A stretch of DNA of 64,000 nucleotides from Bursaphelenchus xylophilus (Eukaryota; Nematoda; Chromadorea; Rhabditida; Aphelenchoididae). Below are positions 35,089 to 48,283 of this stretch, piece by piece. The position numbers were made by a program, and so were the translations under genes. The DNA lies in NCBI GenBank assembly GCA_904066235.2, contig CAJFCV020000001.1:6634001-6698000 (forward strand). Direction: 5' to 3'. Position 1 is the first letter of the stretch; every line of letters begins with the position of its first letter. The notes beneath the pieces are model-generated. The model was not told where the DNA came from, ran no database searches, and saw only the letters and a program-made list of their open reading frames with translations.

Positions 35089-38000
35089 ATGGCCACTACT
35101 GACCCTACCACAGCAACTAACCAAGAGCTGGAGCAACTATGTCGCCTGGATGAGTGTAAGTTATTAATTTGTGACGAGGCCTTCTTTAGGTTGCATGGCA
35201 AACAATTTGGAAGCCATTCCCATTGAGTTTACTCGTTTTGGGAACTTAAATTATCAGGGACTTAGTGTCAAAGTATCGGCGGAAAGTCAATTTTCTTACG
35301 GAACAGCCGGTTTCCGTTACCGCGATGATGTTATGGGTTTTATTGTTTACCGAGTGGCCTTATGGACATGTCTTCGGGTTAGGTAACTGCCGCCTTTTTT
35401 GTCCAGAGTGTTAGATTTTTAGGACTCTTTCTTTCTACAACTTAGGTTTGATGATCACAGCCTCCCATAATCCGATTGGAGACAATGGAGTTAAAATCGT
35501 CGGAGCCAAGGGTGAAATGCTGACAACAGAGCTTCAGCAAGAAGTACAAGATCTCATAAACCTGAATGACGAAGATTTTCATATCAAAATTAAAGAAATG
35601 TGGACGCTTGTTGCGAAGAAGGACATTTACACTGGTCTCCATATTGCTTGGGATACCCGTCCGTCATCTCCTTGTCTAGCGTTGGCAGCGCTAAGGGCGG
35701 CTCAACAGTGTAATGTAAAGGCAATCGCCCATGGTGGGTATCGTACGTTTGTTTTCAAGTCTTACTTTTAGGCCTTCTGACTACACCACAACTGCATTAT
35801 GTGGTTATGGCAAGTAATATGAGAGAGTATCCTCTCAGTAGTATCACTCAGAAGTTTACTAATGCGGCAAAAAGTTTCCTGCAGGTATGAAATCTTCCAC
35901 TTCCGTTAACCTCTGTTGCAGTTGTGTCCAGAGCCTCCCGTACTGCTTTATCAGAGAGATATGGTCGCTGTGGATTGCGCAAATGGAGTTGGGGGAATAT
36001 GGATTGGTCATTACTTTAAAGAGCTACCTCAGGGCTTCTTGAAAACCGCCTTTAATAATACTGAATGTTTTTCTAATGGATTGAACAAGGACGTAAGTTA
36101 TTTCAAATAGGATTCTACAAGGTGATTCAAAAAAATGGAAACTTTTGAAGTTGGTGTATCCCACCACGAATACCGCAGTCGGTGGAAAGAAAAATAGTTT
36201 TACAATCGTCAACGATCCTGCTTCATGACACCTATTTCAATTTTTTAAATATTTTTGCTGAACGGCTTGTACGAGCCAAAATGCTAGGTCAGCCCATATT
36301 CTGACCAAAATTTCCAAAAATTTTGTAGGTCCAAAAATCTTTAACGGCCTGAATTCTTACACCCAGCTGAAAACTGCGTGATGACTGTTTATTAAGATAC
36401 TAAGGGGAATCTAGAGAGGCAAAAACGCTGACACTATTCTATTAATAACGCTCCAGCGGTTCGCAACGCTATCCACAAGAGACTTATCCACATAGTTCTG
36501 GATTTTTGGGATGATCGGGTTTCAAAACTTAGCAGGGCGGCCTGGCTTGTGCTAATAACGGCAAAAAGTGATTCCTGTAAGACATTTAACATTGCTTTAC
36601 ATGGGTCAGCAGTTGATTTGATTGTAGCTAGCATTATCCATGTACTGGGCTTATAAAAGTTTAGACGGCTATACCCAGAGACGCCGATATTTTTTGACCA
36701 GAAAAATTTTACTTTTTTGTTGGCTTTCTTCAACAAGCCGCACAACTACGACAAGCTGCATTTATACGATAGTGATATAAGTCCGTTCTTCAATTTTAAA
36801 TTGGTCTCCGTTTAATTGAACAAACCTAGCCTTCAGAATCCAAGCATCTTTGCGATGACCCATCAAAAAGTCAAAAAAGTCGAAATTTTGCTTGCAGTTT
36901 AGCCAACTGAAGGGTACTATTGTTAAAAATGCGTTTAATATACTCAAAACAGAGCAGTAAACGTGGTATAAATGGAATTGGTTCTAAAACTTAGACCACA
37001 TTCGGCAGATCATAGTTTTTCAAAGAGCGCCCATATGAGGGTTGATTTTTCCTGGCTGGTTGCCTAACTTTTGGCCCCTGGTTTTTCATTGTCGGAAAGA
37101 ACTGGATTAAATCCTTATAATATCCTAGAGAATAGACGTCTGTGTTTCGCTCAGGCCGCTCAGAACGTCTCGGTTACACCCTAAAGACATTTAGGAACCG
37201 AAACTTTCCAAATTTCGCCGCGGGAATGGGTGCGCTGACCCGGCAATTTTTAAGCAACCATGTGTCGGCAACTTTTGCAGCTAGTGAACTATTCTTGCAA
37301 TGAATATGTACACATAACGTAGTAGTTTCATGCCATGTGTACCTTTTTCCGAGAAACATTCAAAGCCAAGAAAAATCGAAGAAAGAAAAGTGTCCATTTT
37401 TTTGAATCACCCTATATAATATAATCGTGGTCTGTAATGTTTACTTCTGAAGTGTGGCGCAGATTTTGTGAAGATCAAGAGGTCCCTTCCTACAGGATTT
37501 GAGGGTTCTCCTCCATATTGCAGATGTGCCAGTCTGGATGGTGATGCTGACAGATTGGTCTACTTTTTCCGGGACAACGATTTTCAACTCACCGTTCTTG
37601 ATGGAGATCACATCTCGGCTTTGTTTGCCAAGTTCCTGATAGATCATATTCGAGCCATCCCTGCGGTCCAAGAAGCCAACTTTAGTGTTGGGGTAGTCCA
37701 AACGGCGTACGCCAACGGTTGCAGTACGCGATATTTCGGAGAAACATTGGTGTGTTAACGTCTTAGTGATTAAACTTATGTTATTTTAGCAAATGGCTGT
37801 TGTCCGCGCTAAGACCGGGGTTCAGAATCTTCATACCGAGGCAACAAAGTTTGATGTCGGGATTTATTTCGAAGCAAATGGTCACGGGACGGTTTTCTTT
37901 TCCAGCCGTTTCAAGTCATTCTTGTGTGAACTGAGGGAAGTAGAACCACAAAATGCATATCTGGGACGATTGTTGGCCTTTACGGAGATTATTAACGACG

Positions 38001-38397
38001 TTGTTGGTGACGGTATCGCTGACTTGTTAGCAGTTGAAGTTATTCTGAGACTTTACAACTGGAATGTTTTGGAGTGGCAAAGTAACACATACACGAATGC
38101 GCCGAGTGTCCAGTTGAAAGTGTCGGTATGTTTCCAGCTTAAATATTTTTAACTTTACTTTTGTTTTAGGTCGCTGATCGCTCGCTTTATCAATGCAAGG
38201 ACGATGATGAAACTAGTCTGGTGTTGCCTGAAGGCCTGCAAGAGAAGATTGATTCTATATTGGCGGAGTATCCCAACTCTCGTGGATTTATTCGACCATC
38301 GGGTACTGAAAATATTCTACGAGTATACGCTGAAGCCGAGAGCAGCGCATTGGCCACTGAATTGGGTGAACGTCTTGAGGGGATCGTACGTGTCTAA
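35089..38397 (+). CDS. PGM3: Phosphoacetylglucosamine mutase (AGM1/PGM3)
   Basis: This enzyme converts GlcNAc-6-phosphate to GlcNAc-1-phosphate on the way to UDP-GlcNAc, the precursor of chitin and N-glycans. Visible landmarks are FSYGTAGFRYRDDVMGF near the N-terminus, MITASHNPIGDNGVKIVG with the phosphoserine in TASHNP, and WDTRPSS. Then come VAVDCANGVGG, RCASLDGDADRLVYFF (the DGDADR metal loop), and the sugar-binding DVGIYFEANGHGTVFFS. The phosphate loop is RGFIRPSGTENILRVYAEAE. All key motifs are present, so the enzyme should be active. The intron at about 36.09-37.46 kb holds a 1.3-kb mariner-like element. The stop at 38397 follows EGIVRV. A donor-like GTACGT there leaves an alternative 3' end possible. 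Confidence 0.92.
36118..37412. mobile_element. Degenerate mariner/Tc1-like element in an AGM1 intron
   Basis: Terminal repeats GGTGATTCAAAAAAATGGA (left) and TCCATTTTTTTGAATCACC (right) are exact over 19 bp. TA dinucleotides flank at 36116-36117 and 37413-37414. Length (about 1.29 kb) is that of a complete mariner. The interior has no intact transposase ORF, only short fragments, so it is non-autonomous or decayed. Confidence 0.72.
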
Positions 38398-38712
38398 TTT
38401 ATTTAAACTTGTGAGATTCTGATGCTAATAAATATTATTTGAGGTTTTTTTTTCGCATTTTCATATTAGACATTGATGAGTTGAAATTGAGGTTATTTTT
38501 TGTTTTGGGCAAAAGGACGGAAGATGACCTTTTTTTATTAGTGGTCCATCCTCCTTCCGTTTATCTACTGTATTCGGAGCCTGACGTCGTTGTTGCAATC
38601 TCAAGGAACACCAATTATTTGGTAGTTATTAGAAGTCTCCTAATTACTCCCTGCCAGACGTCACGCGTCCCTCATAACTTTAGACTTTCGTTTAATAAGG
38701 CCACATCAGAAA

Positions 38713-39881
38713 ATGCTGTTCTTGTGGTTGGTGTTGTCCCTTTTGCCCATCTCTGTCGCCTCAAATTATGCAGCGTTAATATTTCCATTTGCAAATGCAA
38801 GTCAAATCCGAAGAGCGTACTCAATTGGTGCCGAAGGTGAGTATAACAGTCTCTTTTCTTCATGAAGTACTTTAGCTCGTCATAATTTGTCCAAAGAAAT
38901 AGATGTTGAGCGAGACGAAAGTGCAAAGATGGAACTCTTTGCTCACCATTTCATGTCTTGCTCAACTGTCGGAAACGAGTTACAAGAGTACATTGACAGT
39001 TTACTGGATATCCAATCTCAGGGGCATTCGCCTAAGGAAAGCCTAAAGAAAAAGATTTTGCAAGCAGCCGGATTTGATGCTATAGTAAGTTGACTATTAT
39101 TTTTGAAATGCTCTCCTTCAGTCATCAAACCTCTTTATCATGAATTACAAGGACATTGAGAAGACTATAAACACTGCCTGTCTGAAGAATGAATTGCAAT
39201 TACAATGCGCATACGGCTTCATGAATGACTACGATAAGATTCAAGAACATATTACTGAGCTTAAGAAGGTACTGCGGACTTGATAACAAAAAACTGCTTT
39301 CAGACTGACGGGAATCTGAAGGTGATGTTTGAGAAGGAATGTAAAAACCCCCAACTGTCTCCCAAGTTGTATTCCTGTATTGGTAAACACGTTCATTTTG
39401 TAAAGAATCAATGCGCGCTCCCATTCCTCAAATATAATCAGACCAGAAGAGCCGTGAATAACAAGATCGAGGTCATCTCTCAAGTCTCCCACCGTACGCT
39501 CAATAAAATCTTGACCCGATATGAACGGACGGCTGATGAAGATTTGTTGATCGAGGCGTAAGAATTTGTTTCCTTAAACATTCACACCGACACCTGTAGT
39601 TTAACTTCTTTTCTTGCAGAAATAACCAACTCCGCGGTGCATTGCGGGAAGTCTCATTTCTGGAAGACCAAAAGTGCGTGCAATTCCTGGAACTGAGCGC
39701 TTGTTTTGAAGTACAGATGGCCAATTACTGTGGCCAAGATACGCTGAATGTGTTGGATACGGTGCTGCGGGTTGGTTACTTGAGAAGAGAGAGAGATACA
39801 CTTAATAGTCATGTACAAATACAACAACAGTTCGAACAAATGGAAGTTCCACCCAGCCCGAATTGTATTCCCCTAGTCTGA
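38713..39881 (+). CDS. Secreted cysteine-containing protein, unknown family
   Basis: The ATG at 38713 begins a strong signal peptide (MLFLWLVLSLLPISVAS). The mature part is mostly helical, with about nine cysteines spread over four or five exons. Examples are FMSCSTVGNELQEYIDSLLD, NTACLKNELQLQCAYGF, ECKNPQLSPKLYSCIGK and KCVQFLELSACFEVQMANYC. It ends PSPNCIPLV at 39881. The pattern resembles nematode-specific secreted Cys proteins in general terms, but I do not recognise the family. It lies 316 bp after AGM1 and 156 bp before the 7TM gene, on the same strand. Confidence 0.68.
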
Positions 39882-40036
39882 TGACATGTGCACATTTCGA
39901 GGGAATGAATAAATTATGTTTTGAAACTCTGAAAAAGACAACTTGACAGGTGGTCGTCTCCTTAAAGAGAAGTGTAACATAATTACGAGGTGTAAGACAG
40001 GACTGCGGAAGCTTACCTGCCTATGAAAGAGTAGTC

Positions 40037-41110
40037 ATGGATGTCGATTCGAATATTACCTCTGGCCAGGGATCTAGTTTCAATTATTCCTTTGACTACA
40101 GCGATTTTGACAGCAAAGCGTTGGTGCCTAAGGCACAAGAGATAGACAACTTTACTGCTTGTGCAAAGACAAGTAAGTTAGACATCAATTAACGATATCC
40201 AATACAGTAATCGGAGTGCTTACGGTGTCTGCTATAGTTGTTCTGACGACTGGAATAACGAGATCAAAGAATCAAAAATTCTTCGGCTTCCAATGTTACA
40301 GTATGAATTTAGCAATAATCAACGTATTAAATATTGTAAGTCCCGTACGTGATTAGGTGGTATTGTAGGTATCTTTATATTGCAATGACAGAGACATTAA
40401 TCTCTCCAGTTTCCTAACGGAAGGTTTTGCCAAAAGCATAAAGATCTATAACTACGCTTTCAAAAAAACTGCATCTATTGTGTTCTGCACAACAACTTTT
40501 TTCCTTATATACGAAACGACACAGCGATATCGGCGAAATATTATTGGGTTTCCCTTGAAATATTGGCTCATCATTTTGATTACAGCTGACTTTGTTCCGC
40601 TTTTGATGACAACTATAGAGGTATGGAGATTCCTAATGCATATAACGTTTCAATTAAGGCGCAATATTACCGGTACTCGTCATACAGACCCAATCTGGTG
40701 GCCCTATACCAGTTCTTGTGGTTGCAAGCTCTCACACTGGCTGTTTTCGTGTTCAATGTCGCGATATTTTGCATGTCGGTTAGAAAAAAGAGAGAAGAAA
40801 ATTTTGTGACGGACCCTGAGCCTTCTTTTTTGACTCGAAGGCAGATGATTAAATTCTGCGTCTTTGTTATTTGCACAACATGGCTACAGTACCCTACAAA
40901 TTATTTACTACCAACTGAGGTTTTTGACTTTGAATTTGATCCAGAAATGTCTCTAAAATTACTACCTACCATCCAGGTAACTTTAATCATCCTTTTTGCA
41001 TATTGTTTCAGCCGTATATCAAACGAATGATCGATTTCCACGTTTATCTAACCTTTTTGAAACCGTTCTGCGAAACAATGGCATGCTTACTCTTTCTATG
41101 CACAAAATGA
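40037..41110 (+). CDS. Seven-transmembrane protein, nematode chemoreceptor-like
   Basis: The N-terminus (MDVDSNITSGQGSSFNYSFD) has NIT and NYS glycosylation sequons and is probably extracellular. Seven hydrophobic segments follow. They are IIGVLTVSAIVVLTTGI, NLAIINVLNIVSLY, TASIVFCTTTFFLIYET, YWLIILITADFVPLLMTTI, LQALTLAVFVFNVAIFCMSV, MIKFCVFVICTTWLQYP and VYLTFLKPFCETMACLLFLC. The C-terminal tail is only a few residues (CTK, stop 41110). The topology fits a serpentine receptor, but no DRY or NPxxY motif is evident. Ligand and family are unknown. Exon joins were read at GT/AG sites with short introns. Confidence 0.62.
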
Positions 41111-41178
41111 ATGTCAAACTTTGATATTTGAAGAGTTAATTTATTCCTTATGAAAAATAAAAGAGACCATGCTTGACG

Positions 41179-42766
<1,588 letters not shown>

Positions 42767-43940
42767 TACTCCCTTCCAACTAGTCAGGATCAAAACCGTA
42801 AGAGAAGTGTTTTGTTCTCAGACAAAACTTATAAGGTTTCCCATGAATTACTGCTTGCCAATATCTGCTAACTGTTCCCATGACAACATTAACGTAATCA
42901 TGTAATTAGACACCGTACTCCCACAGGTGCTTAAGTTTTTAGCAATTCTTTCTTCGTGGCTTGAGGTTACTTAAGTTATTTCAAAAGAATACAGAGAACT
43001 AATGAGTGTAACGCCACTCTTTGTACCAAATATTGTAAATGTTAAAAAGTACAGTGAGAGTGGCACGAATAAATGGTGGATAATTTTTGATACAGGCAGT
43101 CATCTTTAATAAAAAAAACCACTACCGGGCACGGCATTCTGTGCTTTTGGGACGCAACCGGTCTCCACATTTTTCGGTTACCCCTCATTTGGAGCAGATC
43201 GGCCCAAATATGTACAGCCAATGTTGAAAAATGTTTTTTACTAGCTAGTCAACGGGAGTTATAGTACTCCGACGGTACGCCACTAAAGCCATCGAAAGAG
43301 ACCCATAACCGGGAAATAGTGAGTAGGAAGGTAATTAATTGTGAGGATTTCGAAAATGACATCCATTTTTTCTGTATTTACCCAACGGACTCTCGCACAC
43401 TAGTCATCAAGTTTGGCCATTTTGAGAATATTTTTTACAACCGCATTGGCCTTGCTTGCGACCTAGGTCGCCGAGACCCCCCCTACATCGAATATTTTTT
43501 AAAAAAATCCAAAAATTACTTTTTAACACTATTACTTAAGAAAAAAATCAAAATCAGAAAAAACGAGCATGATTTTTGAAATCTACTCCATCGAATAACC
43601 TACCTTTGACATTTTCGGACAAACATCGAGACCCCCAAATCGGGGGTCTCTTTCAAAGGAAACCGTACGCCACCCACGATCAAACTCGCCGCGACCTAAG
43701 CCACGATAACTCCAAAATACTGTGAAATGACCGTACTAGTTGATCCACACAGTTTTGACGTTCCAGCTGGATCAGGTCACGATCACCCTGACTATGTTCA
43801 CAACCTACTAAGTGAACAAAAGACCACGGCAATTCGGAAAGCCATCCAGCCCCGAGTCGAAGGAAAAAAAAGGTATCTTCAAGAAACAAAAACCGACCGC
43901 TATTTAAAGTACGAACGTTCAGAACTCCGAGAAAGCTGGA
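42767..43940. other. Intergenic region upstream of alpha-tubulin, no gene seen
   Basis: Low-complexity and A/T-rich sequence with short open frames only. The frame at 43727-44161 (beginning MTVLVDPHSFDVPAGS) runs into the palindrome that follows and has no recognisable domain. Confidence 0.4.
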
Positions 43941-43944
43941 CATA

Positions 43945-44225
43945 TATAAGCAAGGTGATTTATATCTGGCGGCAAGGTCGGTATGCCGATGATTTTTTAC
44001 GCCTACTTGGCCAAAAAAAATTCCAAGTTTCAGCGATTTCGGCCCGAAAATCATTCTTGAAGACTTTGGGAAGACATAGAAAGGTCAATTCAAGGTTTTG
44101 TTTGAAATTCAGTCGGTTGAAAATAGCGGGTCTCAGCTCCAGAAAAAAATATTTTTGCTAAGTAGGCGTAAAAATTCATCGACATACTGAGCTTGCCGCC
44201 AGATATAAATCACCTTGGTTATATT
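43945..44225. repeat. Palindromic repeat, about 280 bp
   Basis: GGTGATTTATATCTGGCGGC near 43957 is matched by GCCGCCAGATATAAATCACC near 44198. The arms continue inward through TACGCCTACTTGGC and its near complement GCTAAGTAGGCGTA. The interior (TCAGTCGGTTGAAAATAGCG) is inverted relative to similar sequence at 47.70-47.76 kb. Confidence 0.6.
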
Positions 44226-44528
44226 ATACCCACATTTTTTCTTCAATTCTAAGTTGCTGTATGGCTCAAAACTTAGTGCCTTCACAGTTTTACAAACTTT
44301 ATTTTAGCTTAAAATGATGGTTCTTGAGTTTCTAACAAGGGATCGGCAAATAGTTGCAACCTTTAATCTTAACGAAACATATATCATTTGAAAGAGCGTT
44401 AAAAATAGTGCACAACGCAAAAAAAATTAGCTGCCTAATTTATGTTTGGACAAAGTTATGGCCAAAATACAGATTTTAGCCTAATTTAACGCGTCACTTT
44501 ATAAGCGCTTGGAATTGCAACAGAGTTG

Positions 44529-44602
44529 TGTCCAGTTGGCCGAGTGGTAGTGAGCCCACTTCCGGCGCAACAAGTCCTGGTTTCGAATCCGGGCTCTGCA
44601 AA
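44529..44602 (+). other. tRNA-like sequence with A and B boxes
   Basis: TGGCCGAGTGG matches the tRNA A box and GGTTTCGAATCC resembles the B box with one inserted T. The segment starts at TGTCCAG and ends CTCTGCA, with poor acceptor pairing. It is followed by TTTTTT. A tRNA-derived SINE head or a pseudo-tRNA is more likely than a working tRNA. Confidence 0.42.
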
Positions 44603-45194
44603 TTTTTTGCATTTCATACCTTATATGCCACAAAACCATGGTATGGTGATATTTTTAAACAATTTGTGTTCCTTCGCAGGCAAAATTCATTTGTACAGGA
44701 TTTTTTTTGAATTTTTGGCTTTTTTTGAAACGACCAAAGATTTGATGGTGATGAGAGTGGGGATACCACTATCATATAATTACAAGGTGTCATCCCAGTA
44801 ACCTGACCTATTATAATTACTGGACGATAATTAAATTTACTAGGACCTGAAAATATACATTTTTTCGAAAAAATACGAAGAGAAAATTGTAAAATCAGGC
44901 AAAAGGATATTGCTAACACAGTGGACCAACCGTTGGTAGGGCTAGAACATAAGAAATTTTTGATTTTGTGATTTTAGTTTGTGAACGACCACAACGATCA
45001 TATAAATGTATTTCCAAAGCCTTTTGCTCCAATTTTCTCATTAACCTAGTTTTATTTACAATTTTTTGAACAAACAGTAATGTCTAATAACTCATAACCG
45101 AGGACTGGTAGAGCCATAAAACGACCGTGGTAGACGTTTTTGGAAACTAGGAAATCAAAGGAGACGATTTCAAGCCGCCAGGATTACTGTAATA

Positions 45195-47627
45195 CAGGGT
45201 GTTCCGAGAATTGTGGAAAAAACTATTCATTAATAACTTTGCGCTCGGTGGTCCAATCCGAAAAATTTTTTGGAGTTTTACAGAAAAGGCTTGGAGTTTT
45301 TCGAATCAAAAAAAAATTTCTTTTATCGGCGGAGACTTCCGCAATCCGCCTTGAATTCGGCGGAGTGTTTTTTTTCAGAAATGAGGCTGTAAATCGATGT
45401 ATGTGTAAAGAAAATGAGCGGAAAAAGATCCAGAGGATGCAATATGACATTTATTTCAAATTTTCGTGATTTGGCGGAGACATTTTTTAACCTCGGCGGA
45501 CGATTTTTCTTCGACTTCGGAGAGTCAAAATTGGCTAAAACCAAAACGTATGGTTTCCCTGGTGGCATGGTGCTTAAATAAGACTTATTACGTCCTCGGC
45601 TGACTGGCAGAAGAAAAAACTTCAATTTGGCGGAGAAATCGGTGGAGAAAAAATAAACCCATTTATGTAATTACGAAAATGATCCGCCGAGCATCCGCCG
45701 ATATGAAGAATCATATTTTTTGGTTGATGAGGGCCGTATAAGACCTAGAATTTTAGTTTTCTCATCATAATTTCTTAAATGGGTTCATTTTTTCTACGCC
45801 GATTTCTCCGCCGAATTACCGTTTTTTCATCTGCGAGTCAGCCGAGGACGTAATAAGTCTTATTTAAGCACCATGCCACCAGAGAACCCATACGTTTTTG
45901 TTTTAGCCAATTTTGACTCTCCGAAGTCGTGGAAAAATCGTCCGCCGAGTTTAAAAAATGTCTCCGCCAAATCACGAAAATTTGAAATAAATGTCATATT
46001 TCATCCTCTGGATCTTTTTCCGCTCATTTTCTTTACACATACATCGATTCACAGCCTCATTTCCGGAAAAAAACACTCCGCCGAATTCAAGGCGGATTAC
46101 GGAAGTCTCCGCCGATAAAAGAAAAAAAATTTTTTTTGATTCGAAAAACTCCAAGGCTTTTCTGTGAAATGCAAAAAAAAAAATTTCGGATTGGACCACC
46201 CACAGCATTCCGAATTATTTTTGCCGCCGACCGGCGTCCGAAAAAATGAAAAAATGAGATACGCCTCTTACATTTTTGCCAATATCTCGCTAGCCTCGAA
46301 GTGTAACGTGAATCTGAAAATTGTGTTTCAAAGCTGACACATTTGTCCTTCAGAATATATAATTTTGTAATGATACTTATTATGTACGGCAAGGAAACCG
46401 TTGCTGAAAAATGGCAAATTTCAACATTCAATGCCAGAAAAATGTACTTTCTAAGTGCCAGATCGCAAAATTATGGGCCTCATTGTGTCCAGAATCTTGA
46501 ACACTATAAGATATAACAATTTCAGGCATTTTCTGGCCCGATTCGCAGAGTTATACCCGAAAAACTGCAATTTTGGCCTTCTTATTGAGCTATCTGCACT
46601 TTAAAAGTACATACAAAAAATCCCTCTTAAATTATTGTTGCCCAGGTTGTGATGGACCATCGCGCAAAATCTCTACCTTCCACGACTTCTACGGAAAAAG
46701 TTATAACGGTTACAATATGGGACCCTCGTATGTCCAATATTTAGTAAAATACGGTGAACTATGGTGCAATATGGTGTTATATGATGGAATTTCTATTGCT
46801 GCTGTCGCGTTGGTTGTGGTAAAAAAAATTTATCGTAATTACACGGTCAACTACCTATAAAAATTTCCCAGCTATGTCCCCAACTTTTCACTGTTTTCCC
46901 TTTAGTATAGCGAAAACTTGAAATCGTGTCCCTCGTGCGGAAAAATCTGAGAGACAGTGTTCAGGTTTCGAGTAAGTTTACGTAGGCCATATAGAGCTTT
47001 TTTTACCATGGTGTACTGTATTTTACAAGATATTGGGCATACAAGGGTCACACATTGTAACGGTTATAACTTTTTCCGGAGGAGTCCTGGAAAGCTGAGA
47101 TTTTGCGCACTGGTCCATCACAACCTGGGCAACAATAATTTAAGAGGGATTTTTTGTATGTACTTTTAAAGTGCAGATAGCTCAATAAGAAGGCCAAAAT
47201 TGCAGTTTTTCGGGTATAACTCTGCGAATCGGGCCAGAAAATGCCTGAAATTGTTATGTCTTATAGTGTTCAAGATGTTGTACACAATGAGGCCCATAAT
47301 TTTGCGATCTGGCACTTAGAAAGTACATTTTTCTGGCATTGAATGTTGAAATTTGCCATTTTTCAGCAACGGTTTCCTTGCCGTACATAATAAGTATCAT
47401 TACAAAATTAATATATTCTGAAGGACAAATGTGTCAGCTTTGAAACACAATTTTCAGATTCACGTTACACTTCGAGGCTAGCGAGATATTGGCAAAAATG
47501 TAAGAGGCGTATCTCATTTTTTCATTTTTTCGGACGCCGGTCGGCGGCAAAAATAATTCGGAATGCTGTGCCACCGAGCGCAAAGTTATTAATGAATAGT
47601 TTTTTCCACAATTCTCGGAACACCCTG
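45195..47627. mobile_element. Mariner-like foldback element with a nested second palindrome
   Basis: The ends CAGGGTGTTCCGAGAATTG (left) and its reverse complement (right) lie inside TA dinucleotides at 45193-45194 and 47628-47629, as for Tc1/mariner MITEs. The terminal match continues for about 58 bp, through TAACTTTGCGCTCGGTGG. The left arm is then interrupted by a complete second palindrome (about 45252-46205). After it, the outer arm resumes at ACAGCATTCCGAATTATTT, matching AATAATTCGGAATGCTGTGC near 47560. The outer arms continue to about 46.7 and 46.97 kb. No transposase ORF. Confidence 0.68.
45252..46205. mobile_element. Inner palindrome inserted in the mariner-like foldback element
   Basis: The arms run inward from GGTCCAATCCGAAAAATTTT and outward to CGGATTGGACC. 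Long matching stretches include TTCGGCGGAGTGTTTTTTTT and CAGCCGAGGACGTAATAAGT (seen inverted at 45584-45605). The centre is near 45715. It carries repeated CGGCGGA motifs and no ORF that is not mirrored on the other arm. Confidence 0.6.
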
Positions 47628-48283
47628 TACAGGGTGGGCCACTAAAACCTTCCGTCCTCTTTTTTTAGATTTCTCCGCGGAGACTCCGCCGATTTTCATG
47701 AAATTTAGATTTTTCTGGAGCTGAGATTCGCCATTTTCAACCGATTGAATTTCAGGAAAAAACATTCTGAATTTACTTTACTATGCCTTCCCAAAGTTTT
47801 TGAAAATTATTTTCGAGCCGAAACCGCTAAAACTTTGAAAATTTTTGGAATGATTTTCAATTGCCTTTCTCGGACTTGGAAAATTTCGGGCTTTTTTGGT
47901 AAAATCGTGGAGTAAAAATTTCCGTACGCTTTCTCTAAACTTTGTTTAAAGCAAGTTAAAAGCAAAAAAAGTGTTGTCTGTATTACCGTTAGGGTATGAA
48001 TGTTGAAAAAAAATTTTTTTTTTCAACAAGAGTGAAAAAGTCAATATAAGAGTGAAGACAGAAGATTTCGGAGGAAAATTTTGAAAATTTTTCGAATTCA
48101 CTTTTTTTTGAAAAAGAGAGTAAAAATCGAGAAATTTTATGGGTCGGCGAGTAGGAATCGAAATAGCTTTCAAAATTTCCATTTTTGGAGTGAATTCCGA
48201 GTTTACTTTTTTTTCGCCTTTTTTTGGAGTAAACTCAGAATTTACTCGCCGAAGGTGCCGGCGAGTAAATCCAGAGTTTACTC

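Noticed and set aside
43727..44161. 144-codon open frame (MTVLVDPHSF...) considered as a gene
   Set aside because: It runs into a palindromic repeat, has no domain, and shows no supporting splice structure.
45140..46431. Several open frames of 80-114 codons in the 45-46 kb region
   Set aside because: They are mirrored on the two arms of the palindrome and have no domain or splice support.
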